64,000 nucleotides of DNA from Kyrpidia tusciae DSM 2912 (GTDB taxonomy: Bacteria > Bacillota > Bacilli > Kyrpidiales > Kyrpidiaceae): positions 1,674,001-1,738,000 of the forward strand of contig NC_014098.1 of the NCBI RefSeq assembly GCF_000092905.1, read 5' to 3'. The notes beneath the pieces were generated by a model. It saw nothing but the letters and a program-made list of their open reading frames with translations. It did not search any database and was not told the origin of the DNA. Positions 15,046-24,119 of the stretch are shown here, piece after piece. Position 1 is the stretch's first letter, and each line of letters opens with the position of its first letter. Position numbers and translations under genes: made by a program.

Positions 15046-15340
15046 TCACCAGCCCGGCGGACTTGGTACCCCATGTTGTCCGTGCGTGTGCGACACGCGC
15101 ACGTGGCCTTTGTCCCCTAAGGGCCCCCCATCGGCCCGCGGCCGCGAGGTCAAGGGCGCCCTTGGGCGAGCGAAGCGTCCCTTGACGGAGCGGCCAGGGC
15201 CGATACACTCGGCCCGTTGGGACAAAGGCCGACGACGGTGAACCCTGAGTCGACACGACATGGCAAGTGATGACTTCCGTTTTCTGAGGGGGGTCAAAAT
15301 TCGGTGCCAAACCGTGGTCAATTCTTCTTGACGATCAACA
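14628..15340 (+). mobile_element. IS21-family element fragment B (3' part of istB plus end)
   Basis: This fragment holds the 3' part of a second istB, distinct in sequence from copy A and on the opposite strand, followed by about 290 bp of non-coding DNA. It probably ends near 15340, where the complement reads TGTTGATCGTCAAGAAG. istA and the left end are missing. Confidence 0.6.
15105..15230. repeat. GC-rich inverted-repeat block in IS21 fragment B
   Basis: GGCCTTTGTCCC (15105-15116) and GGGACAAAGGCC (15219-15230) are perfect 12-bp inverted copies. Between them lie smaller self-complementary stretches such as CAAGGGCGCCCTTG near 15151. The region has no credible gene and could fold into a long cruciform or a structured RNA. 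Confidence 0.5.
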
Positions 15341-15641
15341 TTCACGTTAATTATAATTACTATATAAGGAAAAATCCTTACGTTTTTATTGGCTTATGAT
15401 CAGACTTACAGCACGATCACACCAGAGGACCATGATTGTAGGGAAACATGCCAATTTCCTTCCGCCACGGCTCTGTCTCCCGGCGTGGCGAATGAGATTT
15501 TTGCTGGAGACGACACAAAAATGGGGATAATCCCTGATTTCTTTTGCCGGTGGGAACGGCTATCATTAAATTGATGTAAAAGCGTTCCTTCTTCCCGGGG
15601 ACGATTCACCAGAGATGGCCATAGGCAAGGAGGTGTTCTTC
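15341..15641. other. Gene-free region upstream of the sulfide:quinone oxidoreductase
   Basis: No gene is apparent in these 301 bp. The left third is AT-rich and contains a small hairpin (TAAGGA 15365-15370, TCCTTA 15375-15380) followed by CGTTTTT, which could be a weak terminator for the IS21 side. The right end carries AAGGAGG in front of the oxidoreductase start. The promoter cannot be placed with confidence. Confidence 0.4.
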
Positions 15642-17063
15642 ATGGCAGAAGTCGTCATTCTCGGCGCGGGGTTCTCGGGTCAAACGGCCGCATTGTACCT
15701 AAAAAAAGAGTTGGGCCACGAACACGACGTCACCGTGATCAGCCCGTGGCCGCGGTTCACGTATATCCCTTCCCTGGTTTGGGTGGGCATTGGACGGATG
15801 GCTCCGGAGAAAACGATGTTTGAACTCGCTCCCATGTATCAAAGTCACGGCATTCATTTTCTTCAGGCGTGGGCCCGAGAAATTCATCCGGACGAACAAT
15901 ACGTGCTGACGGAGGACAAGGCCGGAAACCGCCAAAAAGTCCCTTATGATTACCTGATCAACGCCACCGGCCCCCACCTTAATTTTGAAGGTACCCCGGG
16001 GCTGGGTCCGGACCAGGGCACCACCCATTCCATCTGCAACATTCATCATGCCAAGCTCGCCCGGGATGCCTACCTGGAAATGGTGCAGCGCATGGAGAAA
16101 GGCGATCGGGTCAAGATTCTGGTGGGGACGGGACACGGAACCGCCACCTGCCAGGGCGCGGCGCTGGAGTATATCACGAACATCCACAATGATTTGGTCA
16201 AACGCGGTTTACGCGATAAAGCGAAAATCATGTGGATCAGCAATGAACCCAAGCTGGGGGATCTCGGCGTAGGAGGAATCACCGCTCGAAAACACGGCTA
16301 CATCATGGACTCGGAGACCTTCGCCCGCTCGCTATTTGCTGAACAAGAAATTTACTACCAGGTGCAAACCGCGGTCACCCACGTGGAGAAGGGGAAAGTT
16401 TACTGGGAGAATTACGAAGGAGAACAAGGAGAAACGGAATACGATTTTGCCATGCTGATCCCCCAGTTTCAGGGGACCAAGATTAAATATATCGACAAAG
16501 ACGGTCAAGACATCACGGCGAAGATGACCAATCCCGGCGGATTCATGTTAGTCGACGGGAACTACGGCAAGAACCCCACTGAACTCACCGCCGACGATTG
16601 GCCTGGCACGTATCAGTCGCCCTTGTACAAGAATCTCTTCGCCGCCGGCATCGCCTTTGCCCCTCCTGGGCCGATTTCAAAGCCCTATGTCAATCGCAAC
16701 GGCGTTCAGATCACCGCCTCACCGCCGCGCACGGGAATGGCGTCGGGCATCATCGGCCGGGTGGCGGCCGAGAACGTCATCGACCTTATCCGGGGCAAGG
16801 AACCTTCCCATCACGAATCAATGGCCGAGATGCCCGGGGCCTGCATTGCTTCCATCGGCAAATCCCTGTGGGACGGGTCGGCGGCCTCCATCGTGATGTA
16901 TCCGGTGGTTCCCGATTACAAGCGCTACCCGGAGTACGGTCGGGACCTGGACGTGAGCGTCATGGAAATCGGTTTGGCCGGCGCCTGGATCAAGCGGACT
17001 CTTCATACCCTGTTTCTCTATAAAATGAAAGGAAATCCGGGATGGAGCCTGATTCCCGAATAA
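15642..17063 (+). CDS. sqr: Sulfide:quinone oxidoreductase-like flavoprotein
   Basis: A 473-residue FAD-dependent pyridine-nucleotide-disulfide-family protein. The FAD Rossmann motif is VVILGAGFSGQTAALYL at the N-terminus; the conserved PRFTYIPSLVWVGIG follows. Redox-active cysteines are likely in GHGTATCQGAAL and in EMPGACIASIG near the C-terminus, as in SQR enzymes. The C-terminal part is amphipathic (GAWIKRTLHTLFLYK), suiting attachment to the membrane where quinone is reduced. It would oxidise sulfide and pass electrons to menaquinone. Start chosen at the ATG after AAGGAGG. It belongs near, but not certainly to, a described SQR type; a related flavocytochrome role is less likely. Confidence 0.8.
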   Translation: MAEVVILGAGFSGQTAALYLKKELGHEHDVTVISPWPRFTYIPSLVWVGIGRMAPEKTMFELAPMYQSHGIHFLQAWAREIHPDEQYVLTEDKAGNRQKVPYDYLINATGPHLNFEGTPGLGPDQGTTHSICNIHHAKLARDAYLEMVQRMEKGDRVKILVGTGHGTATCQGAALEYITNIHNDLVKRGLRDKAKIMWISNEPKLGDLGVGGITARKHGYIMDSETFARSLFAEQEIYYQVQTAVTHVEKGKVYWENYEGEQGETEYDFAMLIPQFQGTKIKYIDKDGQDITAKMTNPGGFMLVDGNYGKNPTELTADDWPGTYQSPLYKNLFAAGIAFAPPGPISKPYVNRNGVQITASPPRTGMASGIIGRVAAENVIDLIRGKEPSHHESMAEMPGACIASIGKSLWDGSAASIVMYPVVPDYKRYPEYGRDLDVSVMEIGLAGAWIKRTLHTLFLYKMKGNPGWSLIPE

Positions 17064-17099
17064 CAAAGGTCGGCCCACCCCGAAAGGAGACGGGCAACC

Positions 17100-17237
17100 A
17101 TGGAACTGATCAAAACCATGAAACCGACACGACGAACCCTCTTCCTGCGAAAATGCAAGATCGTGCAGTTCATCCGATTCATCGCCCTGAACCTGCGCAT
17201 TCTCAAAACGGCGTGGTTCCCGCCCCGGCGGCCGTAA
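17100..17237 (+). CDS. 45-residue basic small protein downstream of sqr
   Basis: A short frame of 46 codons including the stop, with a good AAAGGAGA ribosome-binding site 9 bp before its ATG. The product starts MELIKTMKPTRRTLFLRKC, is strongly basic, has one cysteine and an amphipathic or weakly hydrophobic middle (IVQFIRFIALNLRIL). It begins 37 bp after the sqr stop, so it is probably co-transcribed. I do not recognise a family; a membrane-associated accessory peptide is a guess. Confidence 0.5.
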   Translation: MELIKTMKPTRRTLFLRKCKIVQFIRFIALNLRILKTAWFPPRRP

Positions 17238-17250
17238 CCCCTCTCTGTGC

Positions 17251-17997
17251 TCACTCCACTCGGCGTGTAGAGGCAGGGATCCCCTGCCTCTGCCATTGTT
17301 CGACCCCCCCATAAAAAATCATTCGCCCTTCATGGATCACCATCACCCGGTCCGCCAGTCGGCGCACGTCTTCCACATCGTGAGTGACCAACAGGACGGG
17401 GCAAGCCGCATCCCTCAACACGCCGCGAAGGAACTCCCGAACGGTCTCCCGGGTCTCTGAATCCAGGGCTGCCAAAGGTTCATCCAACAGGACATAATCG
17501 GGATCGATGACCAGTGCCCGGGCCAGGGCGACCCTCTGGGCCTCCCCGCCGGACAGGTGAGCCGGGAGGCGCCTGGACAGATGCCCGATGCCCAGCCTGC
17601 GAAGTATCTCTTCCACCTTCACCTCTCGCCGGACCTTGGGGACCCGCCGGGCACGAAGCCCGTATTCGACATTGCGAAACACCGTCATTTTGGGAAATAG
17701 GGCGTACTGCTGAGGGACATAGCCCACTCCCCGGCGTTCGGGTGGGACGAAAATCCTGCCGTTCGAAGAATACACAATCCGCTCTCCCAAGCGAATGCGC
17801 CCCGAAACCGGGTGAGCCAGACCCGCTAAACAACGCAGCAACGTGCTTTTCCCCGCCCCGCTCGGCCCGAGGACGGCCGTGATCCCGGGTTCCACCCGCC
17901 CCTCCGCGCGGAGTGTAAAGGAGGCCAACGGCATCTCCAATTCGAATTCCAACATTGTCGTCCCTCCCCTGTCTATGGGCAACCTGGGTTCCACCAT
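17251..17997 (-). CDS. modC: Molybdate ABC transporter ATP-binding protein ModC
   Basis: A 248-residue ABC ATPase with Walker A GPSGAGKST, Q-loop QYALFPKMTVFRN, signature HLSGGEAQRVALARAL, Walker B YVLLDEPLAALD and H-loop LLVTHDVEDV. It lacks the C-terminal TOBE domain seen in longer ModC proteins. It powers molybdate (or tungstate) import with ModB and ModA and is the last gene of the operon, 6 bp after modB. It runs toward the convergent sqr unit. Confidence 0.85.
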   Translation of the reverse strand: MVEPRLPIDRGGTTMLEFELEMPLASFTLRAEGRVEPGITAVLGPSGAGKSTLLRCLAGLAHPVSGRIRLGERIVYSSNGRIFVPPERRGVGYVPQQYALFPKMTVFRNVEYGLRARRVPKVRREVKVEEILRRLGIGHLSRRLPAHLSGGEAQRVALARALVIDPDYVLLDEPLAALDSETRETVREFLRGVLRDAACPVLLVTHDVEDVRRLADRVMVIHEGRMIFYGGVEQWQRQGIPASTRRVE

Positions 17998-18003
17998 CCC
18001 CCG

Positions 18004-18891
18004 TCAGGCCATTCGCTGTCCCAACCGGGACAGCATCCACAACAACCCGAAGCCCACGATGACCAGAACGATCGCCATCGCCACCGCCGCGTCCATGTCT
18101 TTCTCCATGACCGTATAGATCGCCAATGGCATCGTCTGCGTCAATCCTTGCATATTGCCGGCGAACAGCATCGTGGCCCCGAACTCACCCAAAGCCCGGG
18201 CCCAGGCCATCGCCGCCCCGGCGACCAAACCTGGTAGCGCCATGGGCAACTCCAAGCGCAGCCAAGTCCTCCAAGGCCCAGCCCCCAACGTTCGGGACAC
18301 CTCCGCCAGCTGCCGATCCACCCCGGTGAAGGCCTGCCGGGCGCTCTGTACATAGAAAGCCGATCCCTCAAAGGCCTGGGCCACCACTACGGCCGCGGTG
18401 GTAAAGGGCAGTGCGATTCCCCAGTCCGCCAGCAGTCTGCCGACAAGGCCCTCCCGGCCAAAGGCCATGAGCAAGGCCAACCCCGCCACGGCAGGCGGTG
18501 TAATCCAAGGCAGTTGCAACAAAGCTTCCACTATGGCCTGGCCGAAAAATTTCCTTCCCGTCGCCAGGCGATGCGCCAAGGGAGTACCAAAGAGCACTAC
18601 GAGACACAGGGCGATCACGCTGGTGCGGAAGCTCAACCCCAAAGCGTCCCTGACCACCTCCTGCCCCAAGGCGGACACAAACCGGGAAGGCGTCACAGAC
18701 AGAAACAGGCTCAGGACCGGAACGAATAAGAACAAAACCAGCACAAGACCAAACCCGCCCTGGAACACGGTGAGGGAAGAGATAAGCTGCGGGTTCCAGT
18801 GTCGTTTCTCCCCACCGTCCGGGGAGGCGCAAAACTGGGAGTCCGGCCCTTGTGGAGCCGAACCGCTCGACATGAATGGACGGAATTTCAT
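18004..18891 (-). CDS. modB: Molybdate ABC transporter permease ModB
   Basis: A 295-residue membrane protein with about five to six transmembrane helices. The EAA loop that contacts ModC reads EVSRTLGAGPWRTWLRLELP, followed by GLVAGAAMAWARALGEFGATMLFAG, typical of ModB. The ATG at 18891 is preferred because GGGGAGG lies 6 bp upstream; a longer frame begins nine codons earlier. The first 35 residues before helix 1 are hydrophilic and unusual. It lies between modA and modC in the same operon. Confidence 0.85.
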   Translation of the reverse strand: MKFRPFMSSGSAPQGPDSQFCASPDGGEKRHWNPQLISSLTVFQGGFGLVLVLFLFVPVLSLFLSVTPSRFVSALGQEVVRDALGLSFRTSVIALCLVVLFGTPLAHRLATGRKFFGQAIVEALLQLPWITPPAVAGLALLMAFGREGLVGRLLADWGIALPFTTAAVVVAQAFEGSAFYVQSARQAFTGVDRQLAEVSRTLGAGPWRTWLRLELPMALPGLVAGAAMAWARALGEFGATMLFAGNMQGLTQTMPLAIYTVMEKDMDAAVAMAIVLVIVGFGLLWMLSRLGQRMA

Positions 18892-18927
18892 TCCTTGCCT
18901 CCCCTTTCCCTTTCCCATCCCATCGCG

Positions 18928-19770
18928 TTATGAGGCCGGAAGAAAATGATGGCTTTGCAGGATGGCCTGTCCTTCTTTCGACAAAACAAAATTGACAAAT
19001 TCCCCGGCCAGATCCGGGTGGGCAGACCGGGTCACCACCGCCATGGGGTAAGTGGCCGTCACGTTCACCAGGTCCGGCACCGGAATGATCTGGACCTTGG
19101 AGCCCGCCGACCCATCGACATCTGTGGCGTACACAAAAGCCGCGTCCCCCTCCCCGAGGGCAACCTTGTTCACGATTTGTATGACATCCGTCTCTTCAGA
19201 AACGACGTGCCCAAGCACCGCACTGGAAAATCCCGGCCCATACACCTTATCCGCTTTTTGTAAAGATTGGCGGCCATAGCTCCCGACAGGCAGATCTTTT
19301 ACACCGAAAACAACACGTTTGGCATGGGTGAGATCTTGATACTGATGGATACCGGCTGGATTTGATTTTGGCGTGATCAAGACCAAAGAATTCTTGGCGA
19401 AGATTTTGTCCCCCTCCACCAGGCCCTTGCTCTTGGCTTTTTCCATGTTCGCCATGTCCGCGCTCGCGAACACGTCCGCCGGCGCCCCCTGAGCAATCTG
19501 GGTCAACAGCGTGGGGCTGCCCCCGAAGTTGAAGTGAACCTGGGTGCCGGGATGAAGTTCTTCAAAACGCTTTCCGATATCTTGAAACGCCGCCGTCAAC
19601 GAGGCCGCGGCAAAGACGTTCAGCGCTGAGGCCTGGTTCGAACCGCTCCCCCCCGAACCCGCGGAACTGCTGACCGGTTGCGCCGAACCGCACCCGGCCA
19701 CACCGACCCATCCTAAGAGGAGAAGCACGCCAAAGACAAGGCGAATGCCCCCTCTGCCGATTCTCATCAT
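18928..19770 (-). CDS. modA: Molybdate-binding lipoprotein ModA
   Basis: A 280-residue solute-binding protein. The N-terminus has a hydrophobic signal and the lipobox VGVAGCG, then a Ser/Gly-rich linker before the mature domain. The ModA signature LNVFAAASLTAAFQDIG is present, followed by FNFGGSPTLLTQIAQGAPADVFASAD, with the residues that coordinate the oxyanion. It captures molybdate outside the membrane and delivers it to ModBC. Its ATG overlaps the upstream regulator's stop by four bases. Confidence 0.9.
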   Translation of the reverse strand: MMRIGRGGIRLVFGVLLLLGWVGVAGCGSAQPVSSSAGSGGSGSNQASALNVFAAASLTAAFQDIGKRFEELHPGTQVHFNFGGSPTLLTQIAQGAPADVFASADMANMEKAKSKGLVEGDKIFAKNSLVLITPKSNPAGIHQYQDLTHAKRVVFGVKDLPVGSYGRQSLQKADKVYGPGFSSAVLGHVVSEETDVIQIVNKVALGEGDAAFVYATDVDGSAGSKVQIIPVPDLVNVTATYPMAVVTRSAHPDLAGEFVNFVLSKEGQAILQSHHFLPAS

Positions 19771-20945
19771 GGACGTTCCTCCCCTGCCTTCAATTCATCC
19801 ATGTCTCCCAAGTGGGAGACATCATATCCCCACAACGCTTCCATCTGCTGGCGGAACCCGCCACTGCGCAACACATCGAGGAGAATGCCGATCAGTGGTT
19901 CCCGCAGCCTCGGCCGAGGCAAAAGTAAATCGAAATGGTGGACCTCCACAGGAACGAAGGAAAGTCCGAAGACGTGAGCCGCAAAGGAGGTGGTGAGACC
20001 GGCATCGGCCATCCCGAAGAAGATCATCTCCGCCACCCGGAGGTGGTCTTCCGCGGCCGCCGCCGTCCAAGTCACCGGCTCTCGTCGGCCCTGGGCCGCC
20101 CGAGCGTAGAGTCGCGCCACAGCAGTTCCCGCGGGCCGCCGTACCCAGCGCAGTTCCGGTCGGAACAAGTCCTCCAGCCCTTTCACCCCACGGGGATTAC
20201 CGGGTAATACAGCAATCCCAACCTCCCAGGCTGCAAATCGAATCCGGACCCACGAACGTGGTGTTCGTGACTCGCCTCTGTGACCTTCGGCCGATCCGGC
20301 ATCCGACCCTCCTCCCGGTAAACCGACCTCATCCTGCATGCCCGGCAAGGAAGGGAGATTCCCCGTCCCGTGTGCCCCGGCCACGTGTACCCGACCCCCG
20401 ATAAGCGCTTGCATCGAAGGCTCGCTCCCCCAGGGCAAAGTCGCCACCCTGAGCGGGCGACCGCAATGGGCCACCCAGTCCCGCAGCACCGTCAATGCCG
20501 GATCACACCCCGCTACGGCCACAGTGTGGTCCGCCGCCTCCACCCACTCCGGAGAAAACGCCTCCGCCCGGCCCGCCGGACTGATGGTGCCGTCCGCCGA
20601 AGACGCGGCCTCTCTCCCGTACAGGGGATAGGCGACGACATGTTCATCGACCCGGGCGAACCGCAGCCGGGTTCCCACAGTTGCCCCGACCTCCGGATCG
20701 CCCCATACGATTTCCCCCGCCTCCTGGGGATCAAACAATGCCTCCACACTCGTGCCCAGAACCCTGGCCAACTCCAGGGCCACGGGCACAGAGGGCCAGC
20801 TTCGCCCCGCTTCCAGGGCGCCGATGAACTGGCGGCTCACCCCGAGCCGGTCCGCAAGCAACTCCTGACTCCACCCCAAAGCTTTACGCCGCTCTGAAAT
20901 TCGGCGTCCCGCCCGCTCCAATTCCCCGCGTTCCCTTTCCCTCAC
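19767..20945 (-). CDS. XRE-type HTH regulator fused to a PBP-like molybdate-sensing domain
   Basis: A 392-residue protein: an N-terminal XRE helix-turn-helix (ALGWSQELLADRLGVSRQFIGALEAGRSWPS, about residues 25-55) and a C-terminal periplasmic-binding-like domain (PF12727 type) that includes LRVATLPWGSEP, WEVGIAVLPGNPRGVKGLEDL and FGMADAGLTTSFAAHVFGLSFVP. This architecture often controls molybdate or tungstate uptake, the PBP-like part sensing the ligand. The GTG at 20945 is preferred (GGAGGGG six bases upstream). As first gene of regulator-modABC it probably controls its own operon. Confidence 0.8.
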   Translation of the reverse strand: MRERERGELERAGRRISERRKALGWSQELLADRLGVSRQFIGALEAGRSWPSVPVALELARVLGTSVEALFDPQEAGEIVWGDPEVGATVGTRLRFARVDEHVVAYPLYGREAASSADGTISPAGRAEAFSPEWVEAADHTVAVAGCDPALTVLRDWVAHCGRPLRVATLPWGSEPSMQALIGGRVHVAGAHGTGNLPSLPGMQDEVGLPGGGSDAGSAEGHRGESRTPRSWVRIRFAAWEVGIAVLPGNPRGVKGLEDLFRPELRWVRRPAGTAVARLYARAAQGRREPVTWTAAAAEDHLRVAEMIFFGMADAGLTTSFAAHVFGLSFVPVEVHHFDLLLPRPRLREPLIGILLDVLRSGGFRQQMEALWGYDVSHLGDMDELKAGEERP

Positions 20946-20981
20946 CTTTTCCCTCCCCTCCCTTGGACGCAACCATTCCTA

Positions 20982-21004
20982 GCATTAGGGCTACCACTAA
21001 TAGC
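20982..21004. promoter_or_regulatory. Candidate operator upstream of the mod operon
   Basis: GCATTAG (20982-20988) and CTAATAGC (20997-21004) form an imperfect inverted repeat with one extra base, centred about 50 bp upstream of the regulator's start. It could be the binding site of the XRE-PBP regulator. Confidence 0.35.
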
Positions 21005-21166
21005 ATCGCCGTAATTATACTTCAAGAATTCGGAGATATTCAAGGATCCCGGCAAATTTTTGTGCCGCCGTTCGGCATTCCGCCTCACCGAGGGCCTGGG
21101 TACATGTTTCTGCAAACCCCGCGCGATAATACAGAGGAAACCCGTCGATATTCAGTCCCATTTTGC

Positions 21167-21172
21167 TATAAT
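21167..21172 (+). promoter_or_regulatory. -10 box of the ferredoxin gene
   Basis: A perfect TATAAT hexamer lies 38 bp upstream of the ferredoxin start. The region 17 bp further up (GTCGAT) is a poor -35, so the assignment rests on the -10 alone. Confidence 0.4.
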
Positions 21173-21210
21173 GAAGGTTGCAGTCCACTATAAATCAGGA
21201 GGGAACAACG

Positions 21211-21447
<237 letters not shown>

Positions 21448-21610
21448 AGGGTCATTGGGCCGTATCAAGAGGGTCTGGCGGGCCTTGGGACGAGGGACTG
21501 CCGTGCAGCCGTAGCCGGCTCTCGGACAAGGGGATAAGGAGCGGGGAGCGGGCGAGAGGGTGCGGGCAGAGGAAGCCTGCCGTCACCCGTCGTCCGTTCC
21601 TGTTCCGCGT

Positions 21611-21636
21611 AAAAAAGTAGCGGCCCTTCGGCCGCC
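21611..21636 (-). terminator. Intrinsic terminator of the dnaD-like gene
   Basis: On the minus strand GCGGCC (21635-21630) and GGCCGC (21625-21620) form a stem with a GAAG tetraloop, followed by TACTTTTTT. It begins 20 bp after the dnaD stop. Confidence 0.8.
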
Positions 21637-21655
21637 TCCTTTCTTCCCGACATCC

Positions 21656-22453
21656 CTACGGGGTGGAATCATGGGTATCTCGTTTATACAGCTTGTAAAA
21701 CGCCTCGTATTTCGACTGAGTGCTGTCTTCCCCCGGGACGAATCCCGGTTCCGCTTTTCGCGCCGTCTTGGCCCCTTCTCTCCCGGGGCGCCGGCGCTGC
21801 TGAAACTGCTGGCGATGCAGATGCAACTCCCGGGGGGAGCGTATGTTTTTTTTCTGCCACTCTAAAAGGATCCGGTCGATGTAGCGCAGACTCAGCGTCC
21901 CCGACAACACCGCCTCCCTCAACGCCTCCTGAATCATCCATTCCGGGTAAGCGTCCTGATCGAGCCACTGGATCAATTGTTCGATTTCGATCGCCGACAA
22001 CGGGCGCCCGAACTCCTCCTCAAACAGCCGGAACAATCGGCTGGCCACATCCGCCGTCGCCCATGGCCGGGGCAGCTGCTCGACATGGCGCTCCAGCCAC
22101 ACGCGAGCCAGGCGCATAAAAAGTGGAGACAGGTCATAACTGTCCTGCCACGTACCGGTATGCTCGTCCATACGGTGCTGCAGATCCAACAGACCGTGAC
22201 CGATCAACCGCTGCACCATCCCGGCGATCTCGTCCTCCGTGGCGGTCATGCGCCTGGCGAGTTCCGTATACGTGGGAAATACAGTGTTCTCCCGCTCCTT
22301 CATGTAGACCAGATGCAGAATGAGCGCCAGCTCTTGGTCGTACATGCCGATCTCTTTGTACCACGTCAGCAGATAAACGGGAATCGCCATTGCCGACTCT
22401 TGGAGCAACCGAGCGACAGCTCCTACCCCTGTTGGATCACCGCTTTGTGCCAC
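21656..22453 (-). CDS. dnaD: DnaD-domain protein
   Basis: A 265-residue protein with an N-terminal winged-helix part (EIGMYDQELALILHLVYMKERENTVFPTYTELARRM) and a C-terminal DnaB_2/DnaD domain (LFRLFEEEFGRPLSAIEIEQLIQWLD, then YIDRILLEWQKKNIRSP). DnaD helps load the replicative helicase during initiation at oriC and at stalled forks in Firmicutes. The GTG at 22453 is chosen over an upstream ATG because GAGGGGG precedes it and upstream codons are not conserved in type. The basic tail (QQRRRPGREGAKTARK) may bind DNA. Confidence 0.85.
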   Translation of the reverse strand: MAQSGDPTGVGAVARLLQESAMAIPVYLLTWYKEIGMYDQELALILHLVYMKERENTVFPTYTELARRMTATEDEIAGMVQRLIGHGLLDLQHRMDEHTGTWQDSYDLSPLFMRLARVWLERHVEQLPRPWATADVASRLFRLFEEEFGRPLSAIEIEQLIQWLDQDAYPEWMIQEALREAVLSGTLSLRYIDRILLEWQKKNIRSPRELHLHRQQFQQRRRPGREGAKTARKAEPGFVPGEDSTQSKYEAFYKLYKRDTHDSTP

Positions 22454-22628
22454 GCATCTTGACCCCCTCTTTGTTCCGCCGCACACTCGTCGCCACTTCA
22501 GCATACGACGAAGGAAGGGGGACTGCAAAGTCGCCCCGGAGGACTGGCGGCCTCCGAACGCGGCCTATGTTGGCGAATTCTGTCGAAAGGGCGTCCGTCC
22601 TCCCATTTCTCCCGGCGCCCGCCAGGGG

Positions 22629-24113
22629 TCAGCCGACATTCGACAGATTCCCTTTTACCTCGGACAAACGTCGCCGGAACATCTCTCCGTCCAAGTTTTC
22701 CTCCTGAACCAGGACTGCGCTCATCTCTTCCAAGATCGGGCGATAGGTCTTTAGAATCTCCCGGGTCTTTTGCTCCCTTTCCGCCAAAATCCGGCGAACT
22801 TCCTCATCCAGCAGGTTCTGGGGCAAATTCTCGGCATCCACGATCCCCAGTCCGGACAACCCGCACTCCACTTCGGTTCTGGCCAATCGGGAGGCCTGTT
22901 CGAAGTCGTTTTGCGCCCCGGTACTCCTATTTCCGTACACCAATTCCTCCGCCACCGCCCCGGCCAGGGCCACCATGATCTGCCCATCCAGTTGATCCTT
23001 CGTATACAGGTACGTATCTCCTTCGGGCACCTGCCGCACATAGCCCAGAGCATTTCCCCGGGGAGAAATGGTGATGTGGGACACCGAGCCCGGCCGCACC
23101 GTCTCACTGACGATGGCATGTCCCAACTCGTGTACCGACACCCGGACCAATTCCTCTCGGCTGGGAATGCGTCCCGTTCTTTCCCCCATTAACACTTTGT
23201 CGACGGCATCGCGAAAATGGCGCTGTTCCACCTCGTCCTGCCCTTCTCGCAACGCCATGATCGCTGCCTCGTTGGCCAAACTTTCCAACTGAGCCCCGCT
23301 GAACCCGAAGGTCTCCCGGGCCACCTGTTCGAGGTCCACCGACTTGGCGAGGGGTTTATTGCGCGTCTGAATCCGGAGAATATGCAAACGCCCTTCTTTA
23401 TCGGGCATGTCGACCTTGATGATCCGGTCAAACCGCCCGGGCCGAAGCAAAGCGGGATCAAGAATATCCACCCGGTTGGTGGCCGCCATGACCAAGACCA
23501 AAGGGTGGGCCGTGGTCTGCATCCCGTCCATCTCCGTGAGCAGTTGATTCAGAGTCTGGTCGTACTCCTGGTGGCTGTGATTTCCTCGCCGCCCCCCGAT
23601 CACATCGATTTCATCGATAAACACAATGGCGCTGTCTTTTCCTTCCTTGCGCGCCGACTGCCGGGCCCGCCGGAACAGATCCCGAACCCGTTGTGCCCCT
23701 ACACCCACGTACATTTCGACGAACTCACTTCCAGAGGCGGATACAAAGGACGAATCGGTATAAGTGGCCGCTGCCTTGGCCATCAAAGTTTTACCTGTTC
23801 CTGGCGGACCGGTGAGCAGAATTCCCTTAAGGGGCCGAATTCCCAGTTGTCGGATCTTGTCCCGGTAGCGAAGAAAATCCAAAGCCTCCATCAGTTCCCG
23901 CTTCGCGTGCTCCTGACCGCCGATCTCATCAAAATTCACGGTATGCCGCACCGGCGCCTCCACCCGTCCTGCAGCGGTAGGCCCCCGCCGATCCCACAGC
24001 AAATACGCAACACTGAGAAACACGCCCAACAGAATGATGGGCAGCACATTCACGCCCAAATACCCGAGAAAGAGAAGAAAGGCAACGCCCGCCCCAATCG
24101 CGATTTCCACCAA
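22629..24113 (-). CDS. FtsH-like membrane AAA+ metalloprotease
   Basis: A 494-residue FtsH relative, shorter than classical FtsH (about 610-650). Two adjacent hydrophobic segments (residues 4-40) anchor it with almost no external loop. The AAA domain has Walker A GPPGTGKT (102-109), Walker B IVFIDEID, and the second-region LLRPGRFDR. The zinc protease motif is HELGH (328-332, HEAGH in most FtsH), with a later GAQNDFEQA acidic ligand. It probably degrades membrane or cytosolic proteins. The start is TTG with a GTG one codon on as alternative. It ends with no long C-terminal tail and lies 6 bp after a membrane-protein gene. Confidence 0.85.
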   Translation of the reverse strand: MVEIAIGAGVAFLLFLGYLGVNVLPIILLGVFLSVAYLLWDRRGPTAAGRVEAPVRHTVNFDEIGGQEHAKRELMEALDFLRYRDKIRQLGIRPLKGILLTGPPGTGKTLMAKAAATYTDSSFVSASGSEFVEMYVGVGAQRVRDLFRRARQSARKEGKDSAIVFIDEIDVIGGRRGNHSHQEYDQTLNQLLTEMDGMQTTAHPLVLVMAATNRVDILDPALLRPGRFDRIIKVDMPDKEGRLHILRIQTRNKPLAKSVDLEQVARETFGFSGAQLESLANEAAIMALREGQDEVEQRHFRDAVDKVLMGERTGRIPSREELVRVSVHELGHAIVSETVRPGSVSHITISPRGNALGYVRQVPEGDTYLYTKDQLDGQIMVALAGAVAEELVYGNRSTGAQNDFEQASRLARTEVECGLSGLGIVDAENLPQNLLDEEVRRILAEREQKTREILKTYRPILEEMSAVLVQEENLDGEMFRRRLSEVKGNLSNVG

Positions 24114-24119
24114 TGTCCC

